A stretch of 64,000 nucleotides of DNA from an uncultured Clostridia bacterium (GTDB taxonomy: Bacteria; Bacillota; Clostridia; Oscillospirales; Ruminococcaceae). Location of the stretch: NCBI GenBank assembly GCA_947627005.1, contig CANQUJ010000005.1, positions 1 to 64,000 on the forward strand. Direction: 5' to 3'. Under the pieces are notes generated by a model. The model saw only the letters and a list, made by a program, of their open reading frames with translations. It had not been told where the DNA came from and made no database searches. Positions 57,491-64,000 of this stretch are shown here, in pieces. The position numbers were made by a program, and so were the translations under genes. Position 1 is the first letter of the stretch; the number at the start of each line of letters is the position of its first letter.

Positions 57491-58507
57491 ATGAGTATGT
57501 TCAAAAAAGATATAGGAATAGACCTTGGGACCGCCAACACCCTCGTATACGCCAAGGGCAAGGGGATAATTCTTCGCGAGCCTTCGGTAGTAGCGGTAGA
57601 CACCAAGACCGAGATCGTAAGATACGTCGGGACCGAGGCGAAAAACATCATCGGAAGAACCCCGGGCTCTATCCGCGCGGTTCGCCCGCTTAAAGACGGC
57701 GTTATCGCCGACTTCGATATGACCACCGCGATGCTTCAGGAATTCATCAGAAAGGCCCTCGGTAACAACCCCTTCGCAAGGGCAAGGGTCATAATCTGCA
57801 TACCCTCCGGCGTCACCGCAGTCGAAAGAAGAGCTGTTAAAGAAGCCGCCGAGGGCGCTGGGGCGAAAAGGGTCGCCATTATCGAAGAACCTATGGCGGC
57901 GGCCATCGGCGCGGGGCTGCCCGTCGAGGCGCCTACCGGCTCGATGATAGTCGACATCGGCGGCGGAACCAGCGAAGTCGCGGTAATATCCCTCTGCGGA
58001 ATAGTCACCAGCCGCTCGGTAAGGGTCGCCGGGGACGAATTCGACAACTCTATCATCAACTTCATCAAGAAAAAGTATAATCTTCTTATCGGCGAGCGCA
58101 CCGCCGAACAGATAAAAATATCCATCGGCTCGGCATACCCGACCGACGAAGACACCGAGCTTGAGATCAAGGGCCGCAACCTTTTGACCGGCCTGCCCGA
58201 AAACATCACCGTCACCTCGGAGGAGGTAAGAGAAGCCCTTTCGGAGTCGCTATCGCATATAATCGAGGCGATTAAAGTCACCCTCGAGCGCACCCCGCCG
58301 GAGCTTTCGGCGGATATAATCGACGCCGGGATAACCCTTGCGGGCGGCGGGGCCCTTCTTCGCGGACTCGACAGGCTTATCAACGAAGAGACCGGGATCC
58401 CAGTTCACATCGCCGAGCGCCCGCTCGACTGCGTAGTCGACGGCACCGGCAAGCTTTTGGACAATATCGAAGAGCTTCAGGACGTTTTAAACGGAGAAAG
58501 CGCCTGA
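57491..58507 (+). CDS. mreB: Rod-shape-determining protein MreB
   Basis: A 338-residue actin homologue that forms filaments on the inner membrane and guides elongation of the side wall. Nucleotide-binding motifs are intact: phosphate 1 [17 protein letters not shown], phosphate 2 [15 protein letters not shown], the connecting [13 protein letters not shown], and the adenosine motif [16 protein letters not shown]. Length is normal. SD AAAGGAAG. It leads the mreB-mreC-mreD-mrdA set. Confidence 0.97.
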   Translation: MSMFKKDIGIDLGTANTLVYAKGKGIILREPSVVAVDTKTEIVRYVGTEAKNIIGRTPGSIRAVRPLKDGVIADFDMTTAMLQEFIRKALGNNPFARARVIICIPSGVTAVERRAVKEAAEGAGAKRVAIIEEPMAAAIGAGLPVEAPTGSMIVDIGGGTSEVAVISLCGIVTSRSVRVAGDEFDNSIINFIKKKYNLLIGERTAEQIKISIGSAYPTDEDTELEIKGRNLLTGLPENITVTSEEVREALSESLSHIIEAIKVTLERTPPELSADIIDAGITLAGGGALLRGLDRLINEETGIPVHIAERPLDCVVDGTGKLLDNIEELQDVLNGESA

Positions 58508-58603
58508 TATTTTGAGAATACTTACGCCGCGCCGTTATCTGCCCGCCGGGGCGTAGCGACGCGGTTTGTCTCGCTTAGATAAATTCAAGAAAGGGGGATC
58601 GCT

Positions 58604-59458
58604 TTGAAGGACTTCTTTAAGTCGAAGAAATTTCTGATAATCTGCTGTTTGGCGGCGTTTTTGATCGGAATTATGATATACGCGGCGGTAAGCTCTTCAA
58701 ACGCGATATCCTCCGCCATCGGAACGGTTTTTTCGCCGATCCAGAAGTTTTCAAACAAGATATCTAACGCGGTCTCGGAGGGGATAGATATGCTCGTGAA
58801 CGCGCGGGACTACTATGACGAAAACGCGAAGCTTAAAGAGCAGATATCCGAGCTTTACGCCCAAATCTCGGACTATACGCAGCTTAAGCAGGAAAACGAG
58901 CACCTTCGCGAGATGATAGACCTTGCCTCTTCGAGCGAGGGGATAGAGCTTTCGGAGCCCTGCACCGTTATCGGCCGCACCGCGAACGACGTCTACGGCT
59001 CGTTCTTCATCGACAAGGGCGAAAAGGACGGAATAGAATACTACGACCCGGTGGTCACCGCAAACGGAATAGTCGGGTTCGTCACCGAAGTCGAATACAC
59101 ATATTCCCTCGTCACCACAGTTCTTTCAAACGAGATTTCGCTCGGAGTATACTGCGTTCGCACCGGCGAGACCGGGGTCATAGAGGGCAGCTACGAGCTC
59201 GCCCTTGACGGAAAGCTGAGAATGGTCTATATCCCGCTCGAATGTGATATGGGCGAGGGGGATATAGTCATAACCTCGGGATACAGCGGCTTGGTCCCGA
59301 AAGGGCTTGTGGTCGGAATGACCGGCGAGACCTTTATCGCCTCAAACGGTCTTTCGAGAAGCGCGCTTATAACCCCTTCGGTCGACCCTGCGGGCCTTAA
59401 AACCGTATTTGTAGTCACCGATTTCGACGGAAAGGGCTCGGGCTATGAAGAACGCTAA
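58604..59458 (+). CDS. mreC: Rod-shape-determining protein MreC
   Basis: A 284-residue protein with an N-terminal membrane helix (FLIICCLAAFLIGIMIYAA, about 9-27), a coiled coil (about 68-105, YDENAKLKEQISELYAQI) and a C-terminal double beta-barrel (VIGRTANDVYGSFFIDKGEKDG, quoted in part). It links MreB to the periplasmic-side wall synthases. The start is TTG or an upstream equivalent following AAGGGGGATCG. It overlaps mreD by 14 bp. Confidence 0.94.
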   Translation: MKDFFKSKKFLIICCLAAFLIGIMIYAAVSSSNAISSAIGTVFSPIQKFSNKISNAVSEGIDMLVNARDYYDENAKLKEQISELYAQISDYTQLKQENEHLREMIDLASSSEGIELSEPCTVIGRTANDVYGSFFIDKGEKDGIEYYDPVVTANGIVGFVTEVEYTYSLVTTVLSNEISLGVYCVRTGETGVIEGSYELALDGKLRMVYIPLECDMGEGDIVITSGYSGLVPKGLVVGMTGETFIASNGLSRSALITPSVDPAGLKTVFVVTDFDGKGSGYEER

Positions 59459-60017
59459 CCGCGATACCGCAAGAATCAACCCAAAGATAAAAATCGCCGC
59501 GAAGTGGCTTATTTTCGTCATATTGGCGGTGTTCGCATATACTTCGTCGACTGCCGGAAAGGCCGGCTCGAAGGCGCTTTTGCTCTTTCCGCTCGCGCTC
59601 GCAATCTCGGTGTTTGAATCGGAGATACCGGCGGCGGTTTTCGGCGCGGCGGCGGGGCTTTTGCTCGACGTTTCGCTCGACAAGCTGCCCGGGTTTACCG
59701 CGCTTTGGCTTTGCGTCTGCTGTGCGGGGGCGGCGGCGCTGTTTCAGAATCTGTTGAGAAAAAACATAGTCAATTTTTTGTGGATATTCGCGCTTTTGGG
59801 CGGGATATATCTTTATATCGACTACTATTTTTACTATAAAATCTGGGCTTATGAGGGCTATAAGCTCGTTTTGACCGAGCGGCTTATCCCCTCGGCGCTT
59901 AAAACCCTTTTCTGGTCGCTGCCGGTGTTCTTTGCGGTGTATATACTCGAAAGAATATTCGGCGAATCGCGAAAGCTTGAACTTGAAGAGCAGGACGAAA
60001 ACATCGAACGCATTTAA
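59445..60017 (+). CDS. mreD: Rod-shape-determining protein MreD
   Basis: A 190-residue membrane protein with about six helices (KWLIFVILAVFAYTSSTAG is the first). It is small and poorly conserved, as is usual for MreD. It joins MreC and PBP2 in the elongasome. Its start overlaps mreC and it ends 18 bp before mrdA. Position is strong support; sequence alone is moderate. Confidence 0.88.
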   Translation: MKNANRDTARINPKIKIAAKWLIFVILAVFAYTSSTAGKAGSKALLLFPLALAISVFESEIPAAVFGAAAGLLLDVSLDKLPGFTALWLCVCCAGAAALFQNLLRKNIVNFLWIFALLGGIYLYIDYYFYYKIWAYEGYKLVLTERLIPSALKTLFWSLPVFFAVYILERIFGESRKLELEEQDENIERI

Positions 60018-60035
60018 AAGCCGAAAGGAGTCGGC

Positions 60036-62114
60036 ATGAAGCGCTTTTTTGAAATTGCAAGGATAGCCGCCGCGGCCGCCGTTCTTTTGGCGGCGGTGGT
60101 TTTCGCGGGGTCGGCCCTTATGAAAATACAGGTCGTTGACGGCGCGAAATACCTTGAAATGTCAAAGTCTTCCGAGACCGCGTCCCAGTCCGTCTCCGCC
60201 GCAAGGGGGCAGATCGTCGACTCGAAAAAGGTCGCCCTGGTTGAAAATCGGGTGTCTTATAACGTGGTCATAAACTCCTCCTTCTTCCCGGACGAAAAGG
60301 CGGAGCAGAACGAGGTCATATTAAGGCTCGCAAAGCTTATGGAAGAAGACGGTCTTATGTGGATAGACGAGCTTCCGATAACCCGCGAGGCGCCATATGA
60401 ATATACCGAAGACGAGGATTCGCAAAACGTAAGAAGGATCTTCACAAAGCTAAGGCTTAACACCTACGCCACGCCGCAGAACTGCATAGACGCGCTCATC
60501 AAAAGCTACGATATCTCGGAGGACTACACAGAGAGCGAAAAGCGGATTATCGCCGGGGTCAGATACCAGATGATACTCGCGGACTTTTCCTCTTCGACCG
60601 ACTACGTTTTCATCAAAGACGTTCCGCTTTCGACAGCCTCAAAGGTCCGCGAGCTGAACTATCTTTTAACCGGCGCGAGCGTTGTCGAAGACGCGGTGAG
60701 GGTATATAAAAGCGGGGATATCTTCCCGCACGGAATAGGCTACGTCGGACCGATCTACGCCGAGGAATACCCGGCATTAAAAGAGGCGGGGTATCTTATC
60801 AGCGACACAGTCGGAAAAGCGGGGATAGAGCGCTCGATGGAGGCTTTTTTGGCCGGAAAGCGCGGAGAGAAAACCGTCACCGTTTCGAGCGACGGAAGCA
60901 TTTCGGAATCGGTGACTAAAGAAGCCGTCCCCGGGAAGACGGTTATGCTTACGATAGATTCGGAATTTCAGCGGAAACTTCAAGATATTTTAAAAGACTT
61001 TATCGGCTCACTCGCCGACGGAACTTTGACGAAAGAGGGATATGATTTTACCGACTGTTCGGCCGGCGCGATAGTCGTCTGCGACGTTAAAACCGGCGCT
61101 ATAAAAGGAATGGCGACTTACCCGAGCTATGATATAAACGACCTTATAGAGGACTATCCCTCGGTATTGAACGCCGAAGGGCGGCCGCTTTATAACCGCG
61201 CGACCGACGGGCTTTACCGCCCGGGCTCGGTTATGAAGACGGTTACGGCGACGGCGGCGCTTTCGGAGGGGATAATCACCCGGGAGGACACCTTTGCCTG
61301 CCACCGAAACTACAATTTTTTGGATATAGAAGTCCACTGCACCGGCAGCCACGGCAACATAAACGTCGTCACGGCGATACAAAAAAGCTGCAACATCTTC
61401 TTCTATCAAGTCGTCCAAAAGCTTGGGCTGGATAAACTTATCGAATACGAATCGGCGTTCGGGCTTGGCGAAGACGCCGGACTTGAAATAAGCTCGTCTA
61501 AGGGCTATCTCGCCTCGCCGGATACTTTTGAAAGCCTCGGGCTTGAATGGACGGTCGGGCAGGTTCTTCAGGCGGCCATCGGTCAGTCCGAGGTTGGGGT
61601 AAGCCCGCTTCAGATGTGTTTTCTCGCCCAGACTATCGCCACCAAGGGGACGAGATATAAGCCCTATATCGTCGACTCGATTTGGGACTACAACATGACC
61701 GAGCAGATTACCAAAACCGAGCCGGAGGTCGCGGCGGAAATAGGCGCCGGGGAAGAAGTCTTCGACGCGGTAATAGAGGGAATGAAGCTTGCGGCCGAAA
61801 ACACCACCTCGGCGGTGTATTACGGCACCAACGAGCAGAACGCCTATCTTTCGCAGTTTTCGCTTCAAGCCCTGCCCTACCCCGCGGCTATAAAAACCGG
61901 GACCCCGCAGGCCTCGAACAAAGCCACCCAAAACTCGACGGTGGTCGGGTTCTATCCCGCCGACGACCCGGAAATAGCCTTCTCGGTGGTCATCGAAAAC
62001 GGCGAATATTCAAAATATCTCGTAAGAAAAATAATAGAGGCGTACTACGGCTATACCCCCTCGATCGAAGACCTTGGGAACGGGAGCTATCGCAGCACGG
62101 TTTTATGGGATTAA
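60036..62114 (+). CDS. mrdA: Penicillin-binding protein 2 (elongation transpeptidase)
   Basis: A 692-residue class B PBP with an N-terminal membrane anchor (about 8-28), a dimerisation/pedestal domain and a transpeptidase domain. The active-site motifs are SVMK (Ser398, in RPGSVMKTV), SCN (KSCNIFFYQ) and KTGTPQ. It cross-links peptidoglycan during side-wall growth with the MreBCD scaffold encoded upstream. It is about 70 residues longer than many PBP2 proteins. Confidence 0.93.
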   Translation: MKRFFEIARIAAAAAVLLAAVVFAGSALMKIQVVDGAKYLEMSKSSETASQSVSAARGQIVDSKKVALVENRVSYNVVINSSFFPDEKAEQNEVILRLAKLMEEDGLMWIDELPITREAPYEYTEDEDSQNVRRIFTKLRLNTYATPQNCIDALIKSYDISEDYTESEKRIIAGVRYQMILADFSSSTDYVFIKDVPLSTASKVRELNYLLTGASVVEDAVRVYKSGDIFPHGIGYVGPIYAEEYPALKEAGYLISDTVGKAGIERSMEAFLAGKRGEKTVTVSSDGSISESVTKEAVPGKTVMLTIDSEFQRKLQDILKDFIGSLADGTLTKEGYDFTDCSAGAIVVCDVKTGAIKGMATYPSYDINDLIEDYPSVLNAEGRPLYNRATDGLYRPGSVMKTVTATAALSEGIITREDTFACHRNYNFLDIEVHCTGSHGNINVVTAIQKSCNIFFYQVVQKLGLDKLIEYESAFGLGEDAGLEISSSKGYLASPDTFESLGLEWTVGQVLQAAIGQSEVGVSPLQMCFLAQTIATKGTRYKPYIVDSIWDYNMTEQITKTEPEVAAEIGAGEEVFDAVIEGMKLAAENTTSAVYYGTNEQNAYLSQFSLQALPYPAAIKTGTPQASNKATQNSTVVGFYPADDPEIAFSVVIENGEYSKYLVRKIIEAYYGYTPSIEDLGNGSYRSTVLWD

Positions 62115-62172
62115 AGTTTTGTGGATTTTTTGTAAAAGTTTTGTGTTTTTTGAAAAAAGAGGCAAAAACGCT

Positions 62173-62201
62173 TTGACAAATTTGAAGTTTTATGATATCA
62201 T
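62173..62201 (+). promoter_or_regulatory. Promoter of mgsA
   Basis: TTGACA and TATCAT, 17-bp spacer, about 60 bp before mgsA. Confidence 0.72.
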
Positions 62202-62262
62202 ACGCTTATGCGCAACTCAACGCAAATAACGCTATAAACGAAATTTACGAGGGAGGGTTTTT

Positions 62263-62658
62263 ATGCACATCGCACTCATCGCGCACGACTCCAAAAAAGA
62301 GCTGATGATTCAGTTCTGCATCGCTTACAGCGGAATATTGAGCAAGCATTCCCTCTGCGCGACGGGAACCACCGGCAAACAGGTTTCCGAAGCTACGGGT
62401 CTAAGTATCCAACAGTATTTGATTGGCTCACAAGGCGGATGCCAGCAGATCGGCGCAAAGATCTCATGCAACGAGATTGATCTGCTCATCTTCTTCCGCG
62501 ACCCTTTAAACCGCAAGCCCAACGAACCCAACGAGCAGGATCTTCTTAGGCTTTGCGACGTACACAACATCCCCGTGGCGACAAATATCGCCACCGCAGA
62601 GGCGCTTATTATGGCGCTTGAACGCGGAGACCTTGACTGGCGCGAACTTACAAGATGA
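62263..62658 (+). CDS. mgsA: Methylglyoxal synthase
   Basis: A 131-residue enzyme converting dihydroxyacetone phosphate to methylglyoxal and phosphate, a bypass of lower glycolysis. The family segments are [57 protein letters not shown] (catalytic Asp) and [15 protein letters not shown] (catalytic His). The length is slightly shorter than the E. coli protein. It commonly follows the mre/min/mrdA genes in clostridia, as here. SD GGGAGGG. Confidence 0.95.
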   Translation: MHIALIAHDSKKELMIQFCIAYSGILSKHSLCATGTTGKQVSEATGLSIQQYLIGSQGGCQQIGAKISCNEIDLLIFFRDPLNRKPNEPNEQDLLRLCDVHNIPVATNIATAEALIMALERGDLDWRELTR

Positions 62659-62664
62659 CCTTAA

Positions 62665-62922
62665 AAGCAGAAAAGAACAACAGGCAATAGTTTTTTTAAA
62701 CGGCTGTGACCGAGAGAGTAGGAGCGGGCGGGCGCAAAGAGAGGGCGCGTTTGGTGAAAGCGCCCCGCAAGACCGTTTTTCCGAAGGACACTCGCGAGCT
62801 TCCGCGCGATCAAGCGCGGGCGTTTACCCGCGTTAAGGGCCCAAAGAGACCGATATTTCGGTAAAAAGGGTGGTACCGCGACGACCGTCGTCCCTTAAGG
62901 GATAACGGCCGTTTTGTTTTTA
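62665..62922 (+). promoter_or_regulatory. T-box riboswitch (histidine)
   Basis: A leader of about 260 nt before hisS. The conserved T-box sequence AGGGTGGTACCGCG lies at 62867-62880. A candidate specifier codon CAC (62789-62791) lies in GAAGGACACTCGCGAG. When tRNA-His is uncharged it pairs with the T-box and blocks termination. Several stem I helices (GCGCCC, GCGCGG arms) are visible. Confidence 0.88.
62885..62922 (+). terminator. T-box-controlled terminator
   Basis: CCG..TCCCT pairs with AGGGA..CGG, followed by CCGTTTTGTTTTT. Its 5' arm competes with the antiterminator formed by the T-box. Confidence 0.75.
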
Positions 62923-62945
62923 ATATTTTGAAAGGAAAGAAATTT

Positions 62946-64000
62946 ATGGCAATGCAGATCAAGCGCCCAAAAGGCACTCAAGACGCAGTCCCGGCGGAGA
63001 TATCGAAGTGGAAGACCGTCGAGGGGATAGTTTCGGAGACGGCGGAGCAGTTCGGATTCAGAGAGATAAGGACCCCGGTTTTTGAAGACACCGGGCTTTA
63101 CGTCCGCTCGGTCGGCGACACTTCGGACGTGGTCACGAAAGAGATGTATACCGTATCTTCAAAAGGGAGCGACACCTTTACCCTTAGGCCGGAGGGAACG
63201 GCGGGGGTAGTCCGCGCGATGCTTGAAAACGGCATTATGAACGAGGGCTTCCCGCAGAAGGTGTATTATATAATCCAAGCCTTTAGGCACGAAAAGCCGC
63301 AGGCCGGCAGACTCAGAGAATTTCACCAGTTCGGGGTAGAGATGTTCGGGACCTCTTCGCCCTACGCCGACGCCGAGATAATTCTTCTTGCGGCTTCGAT
63401 TCTCGATTCCTGCGGACTCGATAAAATCGAGCTTCACCTAAACTCCATCGGCTGCCCCGAATGTAGGGCGAAATACCGCGAGGCACTTAAAGACTATTTT
63501 AAGCCCCATGAGGCCGAGCTTTGCGAGACCTGCCGCGAAAGGCTCTCTAAAAACCCGATGAGGCTTTTGGACTGCAAGTCGCCGATCTGCAAAGAGATCG
63601 CGGCCGGCGCGCCGATAATTCTCGATTATCTCTGCGACGACTGCCGCGAACACTTCGAATCGCTTAAAAATATTCTTGCCGACTACGGAATCAAGTTCAC
63701 CGTCGACCCGAAGATAGTTCGCGGACTGGACTACTATACGAGAACGGTATTTGAGTTCATCTCTAACGACATCGGCGCGCAGGGGACGGTCTGCGGCGGG
63801 GGCCGCTATGACGGCCTTGTTTCGGAGCTCGGAGGCCAGGCGGTCGCGGCGCTCGGGTTCGGAATGGGGCTGGAGCGGCTTATCATGACGATGGAAAACT
63901 CGGGCTGCGAATTTGAGGCCGCGAAGACCACCGACCTTTATCTCGCCTCGATGGGAGACAAAGCGAGACACAAAACCGCCCTTTTGGCCGACGCGATTCG
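62946..64000 (+). CDS. hisS: Histidyl-tRNA synthetase (5' part, runs off the window)
   Basis: The first 351 codons of HisRS, which charges tRNA-His. The class II motifs are present: motif 1 region EQFGFREIRTPVFEDTGLY, motif 2 YIIQAFRHEKPQAGR with the FHQFGVE segment, and the histidine A/B motifs GLDYYTRTVFEF and GGRYDGL. Motif 3 GFGMGLERLIM appears near the end of the window. SD AAAGGAAAG, ATG at 62946. The anticodon-binding domain lies beyond 64000. It is controlled by the T-box just upstream. Confidence 0.95.
   Translation, partial: MAMQIKRPKGTQDAVPAEISKWKTVEGIVSETAEQFGFREIRTPVFEDTGLYVRSVGDTSDVVTKEMYTVSSKGSDTFTLRPEGTAGVVRAMLENGIMNEGFPQKVYYIIQAFRHEKPQAGRLREFHQFGVEMFGTSSPYADAEIILLAASILDSCGLDKIELHLNSIGCPECRAKYREALKDYFKPHEAELCETCRERLSKNPMRLLDCKSPICKEIAAGAPIILDYLCDDCREHFESLKNILADYGIKFTVDPKIVRGLDYYTRTVFEFISNDIGAQGTVCGGGRYDGLVSELGGQAVAALGFGMGLERLIMTMENSGCEFEAAKTTDLYLASMGDKARHKTALLADAI

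Noticed and set aside
61008-61931. A 307-codon frame antisense to mrdA
   Set aside because: The sense strand encodes all three PBP active-site motifs; the antisense protein is Arg/Gly/Val-rich with no motif.

Overview
The window looks like a chromosome segment of an anaerobic, spore-forming clostridium, probably in the Oscillospiraceae/Ruminococcaceae range. Supporting signs are a SpoVAC homologue, a CotF-like coat protein, a type III glutamine synthetase, an mreBCD-mrdA-mgsA cluster, a T-box before hisS, consensus sigma-A promoters with 17-bp spacers, strong Shine-Dalgarno sites, GC-rich coding DNA and A/T-rich promoters. This is inference from gene content; no rRNA is present.

Layout. 1-0.9 kb: remnant of an IS3-type element. 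1.0-3.9 kb: an ABC exporter split by a frameshift, and a cation/Ca2+ exchanger behind a yybP-ykoY (Mn2+) riboswitch with an intrinsic terminator. 4.1-10.55 kb: a damaged tRNA-Ser(GCU), an intact tRNA-Ser(GCU), and a 6.1-kb integrative element flanked by 24-bp direct repeats. The element carries a tyrosine integrase, small DNA-binding proteins, an iteron-like repeat field and cargo of unknown function. 10.6-11.2 kb: repeat-rich spacer. 11.2-22.8 kb: a small membrane protein, a GH26-like hydrolase, three paralogous sigma factor/membrane-protein pairs interleaved with glnN and a MATE exporter, then spoVAC. 22.9-25 kb: an AbrB/RelE-type toxin-antitoxin module, a retropepsin-like protein and tRNA-Pro(GGG). 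25.2-27.4 kb: a glycosyltransferase with a C-terminal XRE-type DNA-binding domain, then a tandem array of candidate type I toxin-antitoxin units. 28-31 kb: a GntR (YtrA-like) ABC operon. 30.9-31.9 kb: dispersed palindromic repeats. 32-35.8 kb: a RhaT-like transporter, a HAD phosphatase and a BspA-type repeat lipoprotein.

35.8-51.5 kb, all on the minus strand, is the most striking block. It runs from a giant (about 3,220-residue) LPXTG protein with about 16 Cna-B repeats, through a transglutaminase-like lipoprotein, a PilC/GspF-like membrane protein, four pilin-like proteins and a PilT-like ATPase, to a class B sortase. The tight spacing suggests one long operon for making, exporting or displaying a surface adhesin, possibly with a minimal type IV pilus-like machine.

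51.8-55.3 kb: an HD-GYP-like protein, a hexapeptide acetyltransferase and an uncharacterised protein. 55.40-55.87 kb: a non-coding element built almost entirely of hairpins and closed by covarying terminal inverted repeats. 55.9-64 kb: an amidohydrolase, a CotF-like protein, the cell-elongation cluster mreB-mreC-mreD-mrdA, mgsA, a histidine T-box and the start of hisS, which runs off the window.
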